From Lentzea jiangxiensis (GTDB lineage: Bacteria; Actinomycetota; Actinomycetes; Mycobacteriales; Pseudonocardiaceae), in NCBI RefSeq assembly GCF_900104175.1, contig NZ_FNIX01000002.1:248001-312000 (forward strand): DNA of 64,000 bases. Direction: 5' to 3'. The notes below the pieces were generated by a model. It was given only the letters and a program-made list of their open reading frames with translations, had not been told where the DNA came from and made no database searches. Shown piece by piece: positions 48,594 to 60,812 of this stretch. The translations under genes and the position numbers were made by a program. The stretch's first letter is position 1. Every line of letters begins with the position of its first letter.

Positions 48594-49409
48594 TCACCCC
48601 TTGACGGCGCCCTGCATCACACCGGCGACGATCTGCCGCCCGAGCACGAGGAAGACGATGAGCACCGGAACGGTCGCGAGCGTGGTTCCGGCGAGTACGA
48701 GCGAGTAGTCGACGTAGTAACCGCTCTGCAGCTTCTCCAGAGCGACCTGCAGCGTCGGGTTGTCGGCGTTGAGGACGACCAGCGGCCACAGGAAGTCGTT
48801 CCAGGACTGCATGAACGTGAACACGCCCAGCATCGCGGCGGCCGGCCGGGCGGCGGGCAGCGCGACGTGCCAGAACGCGCGCCACAGGCTGCAGCCGTCC
48901 ATGCGCGCCGCTTCGACGAGCTCGTCGGGAATGGCGTCGACGAGGTACTGGCGCATCCAGAACACGCCGAACGCCGTGACGAGGTTCGGCACGATGACGG
49001 CTTCCAGCTCACCGGCCCAGCCGAACTCGGCCATCGCCATGTAGAGCGGGATGATGCCGAGCTGCGTCGGCACCGCCAGCGTCGCCACGACGAACAGGAA
49101 CAGCACCCCGCGGCCGCGGAACTTCAGCTTGGCGAAGGCGAACCCGGCGAGCGTCGACAGCAGCACCACCGAGAACGTCACCGTGCCGGAGACGATGAAG
49201 CTGTTGCCCAGCGCCTTCCAGAACGGGACCGTGTCGAACACGCGCGAGGCGTTGGTCCAGAAGTTCCCGCCGGGGACCAGCGTGAAGTCGCCGGTCAGCA
49301 CCGAGTTGTCGCGGCTCGCGACGAGGAACGACCAGTAGAACGGGAAGGCGGAGCCGAGCACGAACGCGGCGAGGATGCCGTAGATCGCGAAGGACGGTCG
49401 TTTCATCAT
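48594..49409 (-). CDS. cebG: Cellobiose ABC importer permease
   Basis: The protein has 271 residues and is a MalG-type permease with six membrane segments. The EAA loop reads VEAARMDGCSLWRAFW, and the end is GVMQGAVKG as in CebG. The start (49409) overlaps the cebF stop (ATGA) and follows AGGAGGG. It takes cello-oligomers from CebE together with CebF. Confidence 0.92.
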   Translation of the reverse strand: MMKRPSFAIYGILAAFVLGSAFPFYWSFLVASRDNSVLTGDFTLVPGGNFWTNASRVFDTVPFWKALGNSFIVSGTVTFSVVLLSTLAGFAFAKLKFRGRGVLFLFVVATLAVPTQLGIIPLYMAMAEFGWAGELEAVIVPNLVTAFGVFWMRQYLVDAIPDELVEAARMDGCSLWRAFWHVALPAARPAAAMLGVFTFMQSWNDFLWPLVVLNADNPTLQVALEKLQSGYYVDYSLVLAGTTLATVPVLIVFLVLGRQIVAGVMQGAVKG

Positions 49410-50365
49410 CGGACGGCCCTCCTGGTGAGGAAGAAGTTGAGGACCGCTACACCGATCACGACCAGGAACAGCACCCACGCGATCGCGGAGGCGTAACCGA
49501 GGTCGAGCCCCTGGAAGGCCGACTGGTAGAGGTAGAGGACGACGGTCTGGTACTGGTGCTCTGAGCCGCCGCCGCTGCCGCCCGCGGGCTCGAACAGCTT
49601 CGGCTCGGTGAAGATCTGCAGGCCACCGATGGTCGAGGTGACGATCACGAAGATCAGCGTGGGCTTCAGCATCGGGAGCGTGATGCTGAAGAACCGCCGC
49701 AACGCGCTCGCGCCGTCGACCAGCGCCGCTTCGTACACGTCGCGCGGGATCGCCTGCATCGCCGCGAGGATGATCAGCGCGTTGTAGCCGGTCCACCGCC
49801 AGTTGACCATCGACGCGATCGCGACGTGGCTGCCGAAGGTGCTGGCCTGCCAGTCGATCGGGCTGATGCCGAACAGACCGAGCACGTCGTTCACGAGGCC
49901 GTACTGCGGGCCGAACAGGCTGCCGAAGATGATCGTCAACGCCACGAGGCTCGCGACGTAGGGCAGCAGAACGCCCATCCGCCAGCCGGTGCGGGCGCGC
50001 AGGTTCGCGTTGAGCAGTGCCGCGATCACGACAGCGACGATGATCTGGGGGACGCTCGAGAGCAGGAAGATGCTGAACGTGTTGAACAGCGCGTTCCAGA
50101 ACTGGTCGTCCTCGAACAGCGTCCGGTAGTTCTCCAAGCCGATGAACAGCGGCTCGTCGGCGCCCACCTCCCAGTCGAACAGGGAGACGTAGGCGGTGTA
50201 CAGCAGCGGGAAGAGCCCGATGGCGCCGAAGAGCACGAAGAACGGTGCGACGAACAGGTAGGGCGAGACCTTGGCGTCCAGGTTGGACAGCCGGTACCGC
50301 CGCGGAGGCCGCGGGCCGGCCTCCTGTGCCGGCCCGCGGTCCACCTTGGAGAGAGTGGCGGTCAC
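49406..50365 (-). CDS. cebF: Cellobiose ABC importer permease
   Basis: The protein has 319 residues and is a MalF-type permease: a basic N-terminus, six helices and the EAA loop YEAALVDGASALRRFF. GTG 50365 shares one base with the cebE TAG stop. An unusual Gly/Ser-rich loop (GGSGGGSEHQYQ) lies before the last helices. No ATPase gene accompanies the permeases. Confidence 0.92.
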   Translation of the reverse strand: MTATLSKVDRGPAQEAGPRPPRRYRLSNLDAKVSPYLFVAPFFVLFGAIGLFPLLYTAYVSLFDWEVGADEPLFIGLENYRTLFEDDQFWNALFNTFSIFLLSSVPQIIVAVVIAALLNANLRARTGWRMGVLLPYVASLVALTIIFGSLFGPQYGLVNDVLGLFGISPIDWQASTFGSHVAIASMVNWRWTGYNALIILAAMQAIPRDVYEAALVDGASALRRFFSITLPMLKPTLIFVIVTSTIGGLQIFTEPKLFEPAGGSGGGSEHQYQTVVLYLYQSAFQGLDLGYASAIAWVLFLVVIGVAVLNFFLTRRAVR

Positions 50366-51645
50366 TACTTGGCCGCCTTCTGAGCACCCTCGACAGCGGC
50401 CTTCCAGGCCTCTTCGGAGCTCTTGCCCTGCTCGACCGACTGCAGAGCCGGGCTGAACACCGTCTCCTGGATCTGGCCGTCGGCCGGGCCCTTGTACTGC
50501 GCGGCCTTGATCTTCTTGGCCTGGGTGGCGAACAGCGCGCCGGCCTTCACGTCACCGAAGTAGGCGTTGGTCTGCTCCAGCAGCTCCGGCGCGTCGAGAG
50601 CCTTGAGCTGGCTGGGGAAGGTGCCCTTGGCCTTGAACGCCTTGACCTGCTGCTCCGGCGCGGTCAGCCACGCGGCGAGCTCGGCGGCCTTCTTGGCGTT
50701 CTTGCTCTGCTTCGGCACGGTCAGGTACGAGCCGCCCCAGTTGCCGCCGCCGTTCGGGAACGCGTCGGTGACCGCCCACTTGCCCTTGTTCTCGGGACCG
50801 GCCTGCGTCTCGACGACACCGAGCATCCACGACGGGCACGTCTTGGTGGCGAACTTGCCGAGCTTGAAGCCGGTGTTCCACTCGGGGCTGAACGCCGCGA
50901 GCCGCGCCGACTGACCCTTCGCGACGGCCGCGGTCACCGCGGTCCAGTCCTTCTTGATGTCGGCGTTGGTGTCGACGACCAGCTTGTCGGACTTGTCGTA
51001 GTAGCCCGTCTCGAGCTGGTTGTGCATCGCGTTGTAGACCTGGGCCGCGCTGTCGAACCAGGCGACACCCGGAACCTTCGCGATGAACTGGTCACCGGCG
51101 GCGAAGTAGCTGTCCCACGTGGCGAAGAGCGCCTTCACGCCCTCGGGGTCGGACGGCAGGCCGGCCTGCGCGAAGAGGTCCTTGCGGTAGCACATGGCCA
51201 GCGGACCGATGTCCGTGCCGTAGCCGATGAGCTTGCCGTCCTTGGACGTGATCGCGTCGGTCTTCCACTGCAGCCAGCGGTTGTCCTCGATCTTCGGGCC
51301 GATCTCCTTGAGATCGTTGAACTGCCCGGACTTCGACATCACCTGGCTGAGGTAGCCCTCTTCGACGCCCTCGATGTCGGCGAGGCCGGAGCCGGCGCCG
51401 AGCTTGGTGAACAGGTTCTGGTGGTGGGGCTGGCCCTGACCGGTCTTGCGCTGCGTGATCTTGACGTCCGGGTGAGCGGCTTCGTACTCCTTGAACAGCT
51501 CTTCGTAGCCGAACTCGTTGAACGTCGCGATGGTGAGCTCGGTCTTTCCGTCTGCGGACTGGCTCGCTCCACCTGACCCGCACGCTGTGGTGGCGGCGGC
51601 GGACACGGCGGCACAGATCAGCACGCTGACCCAACGGTGTCGCAC
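50365..51645 (-). CDS. cebE: Cellobiose/cello-oligosaccharide-binding lipoprotein
   Basis: The protein has 426 residues. GTG 51645 follows AGGAG and gives the signal VRHRWVSVLICAAVSAAATT with lipobox TTAC. The mature part (ELTIATFNEFGYEELF) and NPVKITQRKTGQGQPHH-like region correspond to CebE of actinomycetes. It captures cellobiose and cellotriose and leads the cebEFG-bglC-cebR operon. Confidence 0.92.
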   Translation of the reverse strand: MRHRWVSVLICAAVSAAATTACGSGGASQSADGKTELTIATFNEFGYEELFKEYEAAHPDVKITQRKTGQGQPHHQNLFTKLGAGSGLADIEGVEEGYLSQVMSKSGQFNDLKEIGPKIEDNRWLQWKTDAITSKDGKLIGYGTDIGPLAMCYRKDLFAQAGLPSDPEGVKALFATWDSYFAAGDQFIAKVPGVAWFDSAAQVYNAMHNQLETGYYDKSDKLVVDTNADIKKDWTAVTAAVAKGQSARLAAFSPEWNTGFKLGKFATKTCPSWMLGVVETQAGPENKGKWAVTDAFPNGGGNWGGSYLTVPKQSKNAKKAAELAAWLTAPEQQVKAFKAKGTFPSQLKALDAPELLEQTNAYFGDVKAGALFATQAKKIKAAQYKGPADGQIQETVFSPALQSVEQGKSSEEAWKAAVEGAQKAAK

Positions 51646-51677
51646 GGGAGAACTCCTCTGGTCTCGGCGGCGGGTTC

Positions 51678-51731
51678 TGGGAGCGCTCCCAGACGGGGAG
51701 GAGTGTCGTACCGGCTTCGAACGTGTGTCAA
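51678..51731 (-). promoter_or_regulatory. cebE promoter with perfect CebR box
   Basis: Minus-strand TTGACA (51731-51726) and a GACACT-like -10 (51707-51702) form the promoter. The perfect palindrome TGGGAGCGCTCCCA lies at 51678-51691, just downstream of the expected start. Confidence 0.75.
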
Positions 51732-51818
51732 GACACACTCCTGGGTACACCAGGTGTTTACGCCGTCGCTCGACCGGGTGACCTCGTGGTTTGCGGCTCA
51801 GGTCACAGTTGAGAAAAC

Positions 51819-51832
51819 TGGGAGCGTTCCCG
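51819..51832. promoter_or_regulatory. Second CebR-like box upstream of cebE
   Basis: TGGGAGCGTTCCCG has two mismatches and lies 141 bp from the first box, far enough for looping. The rest of the gap (51833-52105) holds nothing I can support as a gene. Confidence 0.55.
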
Positions 51833-52105
51833 GAAGTGTGACCTTTGGGTTAACACTGAGTGCTGCGGCCGGTACGTACAGCGCCAGTGCCGGCGAGGGG
51901 AAAGCGCGCGCCCAGGGCTCGGGCCGGGGGCTGTGGTGGGAGCAATGCCCTGGTGCGACCGGACGTGTGGGGATGAGGACGAACGGCGCGCGGTGGCTGG
52001 GTCGGTGAGGGACCGCGCGGGGTCGCGGGTGAACGCGCGGGTGGCCTGGGGGTGACCCCCGCAAGGCCGCGGGGGCGGGCGGCGGAAGGGGGCGAGGCCG
52101 TCGCG

Positions 52106-53137
52106 TCAGGCGCTCGCCCGGCGCACCAGTGAGGTCGGCAGCAGCAGCGACGGCGGCAGCCCGTCGTCCCCGGCCAGCTCGCCCAGCAGCCGCCACGTCA
52201 TCGTCCGCCCGAGCTGCTCGACGTCCTGCCGCACCGTGGTGAGCGGCGGGGTGGCGGTCGACGCCAGCAGCGAGTCGTCGAACCCGACGACCGCCACGTC
52301 CTCCGGGATGCGCCGCCCGCGGGCGTGCAGCACCTGCAGCACACCCAGCGCGATGATGTCCGCGGCGACGAACACCGCGTCGATGCCGGGGGCGCGGTCG
52401 AGCAGCTCGGTCATCGCACGCGCGCCGCTCTCCGGCGTGAAGTCCGCCTCGACCACCAGGTCGGCGGACAGCCGGGCCTCACCCAGCCCCCGGCGCCAGC
52501 CGCTGAGCCGGTCCAGGCCCGCCGCCATGTCGCGCGGCCCCGCCACGGTCGCGATGCGGTTGCGGCCCAGCGAGACGAGGTGCCGCACGGCGTCGAGGCC
52601 GCCGGTGAAGTTGTCCGAGTCCACGAACGGGACCGAGCTGGCGCCGAGCGGCCGTCCGCCCACGACCACCGGCAGGCCGACCTCCTGCAGGCGGTGGGGG
52701 AGCGGGTCGTCGCCGTGCAGGCTCACGAGCAGCGCGCCGTCCACGTGGCCGCCCGCCAGGTAGACGAGGAGGTCGTCGTGGTCCTGCGGGCGGCTCATCA
52801 TGAGCAGCAGCTGGACGTGCCGGCCGGACAGCTCGGCGTGGACGCCGCGCAGGACGCCCGCGAAGAACGGGTCGCCGAGCACCCGGCTGCCCTGTTCCGA
52901 GACGACCAGCGCGATGGCGTTCGCCTTGCTGCCCGCGAGGGAGCGGGCGGCCTGGTTCGGGCTGTACTTCAGGTGGGTGATCGCCGTGTGGACGGCGTCG
53001 CGCGCCCTGGCGCTCACGTACTGCTCGTCGTTGATCACCCTCGAGACGGTCGACTTGGACACGCCGGCCAGCCGGGCGACCTCCTCGATGCGGGGGCCTG
53101 GCCGGCGGTACCGGTCTACGTCCGTCATGATGCTCAT
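52106..53137 (-). CDS. Second CebR-type LacI-family repressor
   Basis: The protein has 343 residues and is closely related to the cebR product at 46193. The two share RPGPRIEEVAR, GVSKSTVSRVIN and SLAGSKANAIALV, and are almost identical over the last 45 residues. The recognition helix is the same, so both should bind the same 14-bp box. The ligand region differs more, so it may answer to another oligomer. Start 53137 has a weak ribosome site; ATG 53128 is an alternative. Confidence 0.88.
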   Translation of the reverse strand: MSIMTDVDRYRRPGPRIEEVARLAGVSKSTVSRVINDEQYVSARARDAVHTAITHLKYSPNQAARSLAGSKANAIALVVSEQGSRVLGDPFFAGVLRGVHAELSGRHVQLLLMMSRPQDHDDLLVYLAGGHVDGALLVSLHGDDPLPHRLQEVGLPVVVGGRPLGASSVPFVDSDNFTGGLDAVRHLVSLGRNRIATVAGPRDMAAGLDRLSGWRRGLGEARLSADLVVEADFTPESGARAMTELLDRAPGIDAVFVAADIIALGVLQVLHARGRRIPEDVAVVGFDDSLLASTATPPLTTVRQDVEQLGRTMTWRLLGELAGDDGLPPSLLLPTSLVRRASA

Positions 53138-53240
53138 CGTAGGAGCACGCGAAGATCAATTCGAACGTGACGAAACGCCCGCGTGTCACCGTGAGAGCGC
53201 GACCGCGGCCCGGCGGCGTGCGCGGGGTGCGGCTGGGATC

Positions 53241-53278
53241 GGGGCGGGACGCCTGTGCCGCGCAGAACGTCCCGCCCC
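53241..53278 (-). terminator. Terminator after GH9-CBM3 gene
   Basis: An 11-bp stem (53241-53251 with 53268-53278) and 16-nt loop lie just beyond the GH9 stop at 53287. No T run follows. Confidence 0.6.
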
Positions 53279-53286
53279 GAAGATCG

Positions 53287-56299
<3,013 letters not shown>

Positions 56300-56331
56300 T
56301 TACAGTCCGCCCCAATCTGGGAGCGTTCCCA
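56300..56331 (+). promoter_or_regulatory. GH5 promoter with CebR box
   Basis: TTACAGT (56300-56306) is the likely -10. TGGGAGCGTTCCCA (56318-56331, one mismatch) follows at 11 nt, the same layout as the GH48 operon. Confidence 0.7.
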
Positions 56332-56347
56332 GGCTTGGAGGTGTGTC

Positions 56348-58414
56348 ATGACCGGAAGGCGCGGCGTCGCGCTGCTCGCGGCCTTCGTCTCGGTGACCGC
56401 GACCGTCGGCCTGGCGGTGGTCGCCCCGGCCGCGGCGGCACCCGGCTGCAAGGTGGACTACGCGGTGCCCAGCCAGTGGCAGGGCGGGTTCACCGCGAAC
56501 GTGGCCGTGACGAACGTCGGGGACCGCGTCGACGGCTGGCGGCTGACCTGGACGTGGCCGTCCGGGCAGAAGGTGACGCAGGCGTGGAACGCCACCGTGA
56601 CGTCCTCGGGTGCCGAGGCCACGGCCGTCAACGTGGGGTACAACGCGGTGATCGAGCCGAACGCCAAAGTGTCGTTCGGCATCAACGGCAGCTGGTCCGG
56701 TGCGAACACGGCACCGACGTCGTTCGCCCTCAACGGCGTCACGTGCACCGGCGGCGGCACGGACCCGACGACGACCACGACCACCACCACGACCACCACC
56801 ACGACGTCGAACAACCCGGTGCCGGGTGACGCGATGGCCCAGGTCGCGGCGATGCAGCCGGGGTGGAACCTCGGCAACTCGCTCGACGCGACCGGCGCCG
56901 ACGAGACGTCCTGGGGCAACCCGCGCATCACCGAGGCGTTGCTGGACAACGTGAAGGCGCAGGGCTTCAAGAGCATCCGCATCCCCGTCACGTGGGGGCA
57001 GCACCAGGGCGGGGCACCGGGCTACCAGATCGAGGCTGCGTACCTCGACCGCGTCAAGGAGGTCGTCGGCTGGGCGCTGGCGGACGGCTTCCAGGTGATG
57101 ATCAACATCCACCACGACTCGTGGCAGTGGATCTCGGCGATGCCGTCCGACCGGACCGGTGTGCTCGCCCGCTACAACGCGATCTGGACGCAGCTCGCCA
57201 CCGCGTTCAGGGACTCACCCGCGAAGCTCGTGTTCGAGAGCGTCAACGAACCGCAGTTCACCGGCAGCTCGGGTGACGCCCAGAACGCCCAGCTGCTGCA
57301 CGAGCTGAACGCGTCGTTCCGCACCATCGTCCGGAACTCGGGTGGCAACAACGCGAGCCGCCTGCTCGTGCTGCCCACCCTGCACACCTCGTCGGAGCAG
57401 GCACGCCTCGACGAGCTGGCGGCGTCGATCAGCGGGTTCGGCGACAGGAACCTGGCCGCGACCGTGCACTACTACGGCTACTGGCCGTTCAGCGTGAACG
57501 TCGCCGGTGGGTTCCGCTTCGACGCGACCGCGCAGAAGGACCTCACGGACTCGTTCGACCGCGTCTTCAGCACCTTCGTCTCCCGCGGCATCCCGGTGAT
57601 CCTCGGCGAGTACGGGCTGCTCGGCTTCGACCGGCACACCGGCACGATCGAGCAGGGCGAGAAGCTGAAGTTCTTCGAGCTCTTCGGGTACTACGCGCGG
57701 ACCAAGAAGATCACGACGATGCTGTGGGACAACGGCCAGCACCTCGGCCGCACGTCCTTCCAGTGGAGCGACCCGGAGCTGATCGCGCAGATCAAGTCGA
57801 GCTGGACGACCCGGTCCGGCACGGCGTCGGGCGACCAGGTGTTCAGCGCCCGGTCGAGCGCGGTCACCGCGAAGACGATCACGTTGCACCCCAACGGGAC
57901 CACGTTCACGGCGCTGCGCCAGGGCTCGACGGACCTGGTGCGCGGCACGGACTACACGGTCTCGGGCGATCAGCTCACCCTGACCGCGGCGGCGATGACC
58001 AGGCTGAGCGGTTCGCGGAACTACGGCACGAACGCCGTGCTGACGGCCCACTTCTCCGCCGGGGTGCCGTGGCGGATCAACCTAATCACCCACGACACCC
58101 CGGTGCTGTCGGCCGCCACGGGCACGACGAGCGCGTTCTCGATCCCGACGAACTTCCGCGGCGACGTGCTCGCCACGATGGAGGCGAGGTACGCGGACGG
58201 GTCGAACGCGGGGCCGCACAACTGGACGTCCTTCAAGGAGTTCGACCGGACGTTCGCGCCGAACTACACCACCGGCGCCACGACGCTGACGCCCGAGTTC
58301 TTCGCGGAGGTCAACGACAACGCGCGGGTGACGCTGACGTTCCACTACTGGAGCGGAGCGACCGCCACCTACCACGTGACGAAGTCGGGAAGCACGGTCA
58401 CGGGGAGCCTGTGA
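56348..58414 (+). CDS. Secreted CBM2 - GH5 - CBM_X2 - CBM46 endoglucanase
   Basis: The protein has 688 residues: signal peptide to about 31, CBM2 (32-134), Thr linker (about 140-158), GH5 barrel (about 160-485), CBM_X2 Ig-like module (about 490-580), CBM46 (about 585-688). LVFESVNEPQ holds the acid/base Glu and ILGEYGLLGF the nucleophile Glu. The GH5-CBM_X2-CBM46 order is known from endoglucanases that also cut xyloglucan or mixed-linkage glucan. Here a CBM2 is added in front. ATG 56348 follows GGAGG. Confidence 0.92.
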   Translation: MTGRRGVALLAAFVSVTATVGLAVVAPAAAAPGCKVDYAVPSQWQGGFTANVAVTNVGDRVDGWRLTWTWPSGQKVTQAWNATVTSSGAEATAVNVGYNAVIEPNAKVSFGINGSWSGANTAPTSFALNGVTCTGGGTDPTTTTTTTTTTTTTSNNPVPGDAMAQVAAMQPGWNLGNSLDATGADETSWGNPRITEALLDNVKAQGFKSIRIPVTWGQHQGGAPGYQIEAAYLDRVKEVVGWALADGFQVMINIHHDSWQWISAMPSDRTGVLARYNAIWTQLATAFRDSPAKLVFESVNEPQFTGSSGDAQNAQLLHELNASFRTIVRNSGGNNASRLLVLPTLHTSSEQARLDELAASISGFGDRNLAATVHYYGYWPFSVNVAGGFRFDATAQKDLTDSFDRVFSTFVSRGIPVILGEYGLLGFDRHTGTIEQGEKLKFFELFGYYARTKKITTMLWDNGQHLGRTSFQWSDPELIAQIKSSWTTRSGTASGDQVFSARSSAVTAKTITLHPNGTTFTALRQGSTDLVRGTDYTVSGDQLTLTAAAMTRLSGSRNYGTNAVLTAHFSAGVPWRINLITHDTPVLSAATGTTSAFSIPTNFRGDVLATMEARYADGSNAGPHNWTSFKEFDRTFAPNYTTGATTLTPEFFAEVNDNARVTLTFHYWSGATATYHVTKSGSTVTGSL

Positions 58415-58432
58415 CCCCGAGCCCGCGGCGCA

Positions 58433-58477
58433 GCGCGTCCACCTCGCCGGCGAACATCCGGCGTGAGGTGGACGCGC
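58433..58477. terminator. Terminator between GH5 and acetyltransferase
   Basis: A 13-bp stem (58433-58445 with 58465-58477) is extended by 5 bp inside a small bulge and followed by TTTCC. It serves the convergent genes. Confidence 0.75.
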
Positions 58478-58588
58478 TTTCCACGAGCGACGAGGAGGAC
58501 GGCCACCCCGTGGCGCCTGATCGGCTCGTCCCCCCTCCGCAACCCGCCGTGGACATCCGAACGAGCGGCGCTCGACACCTCGGTGAGG

Positions 58589-59062
58589 TCAGGGGACGAG
58601 GTGGTACGCGACCGTGGGCCAGACCTCGCCCTTCACCTCGCGGTCCTCGTCGCGGGCGGGGTCGCGGACGAACCCGGCGCGTTCGGCGACCTTGCGGGAA
58701 CCGGCGTTGTCGCGGTGGGTCCACAGCCTCAGCTCGGTGACCGGGTGGTGCGCGAGGATCCACGCGACGAACTCGGTGAGCGCCCCGGTCGCGAGGCCCC
58801 GCCCGCGGGCTTCGGCCGCCACGAGGTACGAGACGTGCCCGACGCCGTCCTGGAAGTCGACGGCGACGTTGCCGCAGCGCTCACCGGCGTCCTCGACGCA
58901 GAACGACGCGACCGCCGGGTTGCCGGGCAACGCCTGGATCGCCGCGGCGACCTGCTGCTCGGTGGTCGTGGGCGGGTCGGTGGTGTACCGCTGGACCTCG
59001 GGGTCCCTCGTGACCTGCGCGTACCAGGCGGCGTCCTCGACGGTCCACTCGCGCAGCCTCAC
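58589..59062 (-). CDS. GNAT-family N-acetyltransferase
   Basis: The protein has 157 residues. VAAEARGRGLATGALTEF is the acetyl-CoA-binding RGxGxA motif, and LRLWTHRDNAGSRKVAERAGF the C-terminal signature (shown here as DNAGSRKVAERAGF). It resembles RimJ/RimL-type acetyltransferases; the substrate is unknown. GTG 59062 overlaps the NAD kinase stop (GTGA), so the two genes form a pair. Confidence 0.85.
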   Translation of the reverse strand: MRLREWTVEDAAWYAQVTRDPEVQRYTTDPPTTTEQQVAAAIQALPGNPAVASFCVEDAGERCGNVAVDFQDGVGHVSYLVAAEARGRGLATGALTEFVAWILAHHPVTELRLWTHRDNAGSRKVAERAGFVRDPARDEDREVKGEVWPTVAYHLVP

Positions 59063-59910
59063 CCGAGCTCCGCCGAGTCGGTGAGCCGCAGCTTGCGCCG
59101 CGCCCGCTGGTAGAAGGTCGTCATCCCGAGCCGCACCACCCGCGCGGCACGGGCGCGTCCGCGCAGCGACACCCGCTGCCCCGGCTCGACGTACCCGGCG
59201 ACCATGCCGTCCACCTCGACGGCCAGGCGGCCGCTCGACGGCAGCAGGTCGAGGTCCACCTCGTCGTCGACCGACAGCACGACGCCGCGGCTGTAGGCCG
59301 AGTGCGGGGAGGCCGGGGTGACGAGCAGCGCCTCCACGGACGGGCTGGTGATCGGCCCGCCCGCGCTGAAGCTGTAGGCCGTGGAACCGGTCGGCGTGGC
59401 GACGATGACGGCGTCGGCGGAGTAGCTCACGAACGGCTGGCCGCCGACGCGGACGGCGACCCGCGCACTGCCCTGGCCGGGAGTGCGGACCACGGCGATG
59501 TCGTTGAACGCCGTGACCTTCCGGTCGGCGAACACCGCGTCGACGGCGAGGCGTGGCTCGACGGTGAAGTCGTGGGCGTCGATGGCCGACAGCGCCGCCG
59601 GCAGGTCCGGGACGTCGACCTCGGCGAGGAAGCCGAGCTTGCCGAGGTTCACGCCCAGCACCGGGGCGTGCGCGCCGTCGGCCAGGCGCATGGCGCGCAG
59701 CATCGTGCCGTCGCCGCCGAGGCTCACTACCAGGTCGGCGCGGCGGCCCAGCTCCTCCGCGGTGACCGGGGTGGCCTCGCAGCGCAGGCGCTGGATCTCG
59801 TCGGAGATGCCGAGGATCTCGACACCCCGGTGGGCCGCCCAGCCGAGGACGGCCTCGACGGCGGCGGCGGAGTCCCGTCGCGGGTGCAGCACCAGGCCGG
59901 CGGCGTGCAC
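59059..59910 (-). CDS. nadK: NAD kinase
   Basis: The protein has 283 residues and phosphorylates NAD to NADP in the cytoplasm. SLGGDGTMLRA, VNLGKLGFLAE, FNDIAVV and ATPTGSTAYSFSAGGPI are the ATP-NAD kinase motifs. GTG 59910 is used. It is translationally coupled to the acetyltransferase. Actinomycetes often carry two NAD kinases; which one this is cannot be told. Confidence 0.9.
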   Translation of the reverse strand: MHAAGLVLHPRRDSAAAVEAVLGWAAHRGVEILGISDEIQRLRCEATPVTAEELGRRADLVVSLGGDGTMLRAMRLADGAHAPVLGVNLGKLGFLAEVDVPDLPAALSAIDAHDFTVEPRLAVDAVFADRKVTAFNDIAVVRTPGQGSARVAVRVGGQPFVSYSADAVIVATPTGSTAYSFSAGGPITSPSVEALLVTPASPHSAYSRGVVLSVDDEVDLDLLPSSGRLAVEVDGMVAGYVEPGQRVSLRGRARAARVVRLGMTTFYQRARRKLRLTDSAELG

Positions 59911-59931
59911 GTCAGCACTTCCTCAGTCGGG

Positions 59932-60726
59932 TCACCCGACCAGTCTGCCGAATTCCCACGGGTCGTGTGCGCTGAAGAGCGTGACCTCGGCGGAGTGGTC
60001 GCGGGCGAGCGCCCTCAGCCTGTCCTGGGTCGTGACGCGGTCGCCGTGGTCGTGGGCGGAGCGGGTCTGCACGACGTCGAGAACCGGGTGTGTTTCGGGC
60101 GTTTCCTCCAGTTCGCGGTGGTAGTAGTAGGCGTCGCCGCAGTGCAGGAGCCACCGCGAGCCGTCGTGCACCGCGATTCCCGCATGGCCTTGCGTGTGCC
60201 CCGGCAGCGGGACGAGCTTGAACTCCTCCGGCAGGCCTTCCGGCTGGACGGCGCCGAAACCGAACCACGAGTCGTCGGCGGACTCGTAGGCGCGCCACTG
60301 CGGACCGTGCGCCCAGTGGGCCGGGCGGTAGCGGTAGCTCGGGGCCTGGGTCAGGGCGGTGCGCAGTTCGGCGGCCAGGACGTGGACCGTGGCACGGGGG
60401 AAGTCCGGCAGACCACCGCAGTGGTCCACGTCGAGGTGGGTGACGAGGACGTGCCGGACGTCGGCGGGGTCGTGGCCGAGGTCCTCGACCTGGCGGAGAG
60501 CCGTTTCCGCCTCGTCGAGAACCGGTTGCGCCATCTCGGTCCAGGCCTCGCCGAGCGTCTCGAGCGGAGTGCGGACGTCCGCGAGCCCGAGTCCGGTCTC
60601 GACCAGGACGAGGCCCTCGCCGGTCTCCGCCAGCAGGCAGTGGTTCACCGCGGGGGCGCTCGGCAGACCCGCGCGGGTGGGGTCGAGGCGGCGCATCGAA
60701 CCGCAGTTCAGGTGGTGGATCTTCAT
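59932..60726 (-). CDS. Metallo-beta-lactamase-fold hydrolase
   Basis: The protein has 264 residues. VTHLDVDHCGG is the metal motif (H-x-D-x-D-H form, Asp in place of the second His), followed by PLPGHTQGHAGI and HCGDAYYYH. This form occurs in lactonase-like and glyoxalase-II-like members. ATG 60726 was preferred to a start at 60759 that would cross the operator. It is divergent to a MerR regulator and probably controlled by it. Confidence 0.85.
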   Translation of the reverse strand: MKIHHLNCGSMRRLDPTRAGLPSAPAVNHCLLAETGEGLVLVETGLGLADVRTPLETLGEAWTEMAQPVLDEAETALRQVEDLGHDPADVRHVLVTHLDVDHCGGLPDFPRATVHVLAAELRTALTQAPSYRYRPAHWAHGPQWRAYESADDSWFGFGAVQPEGLPEEFKLVPLPGHTQGHAGIAVHDGSRWLLHCGDAYYYHRELEETPETHPVLDVVQTRSAHDHGDRVTTQDRLRALARDHSAEVTLFSAHDPWEFGRLVG

Positions 60727-60741
60727 GGCGCAGAGCGTGCG

Positions 60742-60761
60742 ACTTGAAGCGCGGTTCAAGT
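60742..60761. promoter_or_regulatory. MerR-type operator
   Basis: ACTTGAA (60742-60748) and TTCAAGT (60755-60761) form a perfect 7-bp inverted repeat with a 6-nt spacer, in the gap between the divergent hydrolase and merR genes. Confidence 0.75.
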
Positions 60762-60812
60762 CAAGCCCCGCGTCCGGTCGGCCTGGTCCGAGGCCGGACT
60801 AGCCTCGATCCC

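Noticed and set aside
51637-52008. Open frame upstream of cebE reading a beta-sandwich-like peptide
   Set aside because: Crosses the cebE promoter and both operators, has no ribosome site and no family signature.
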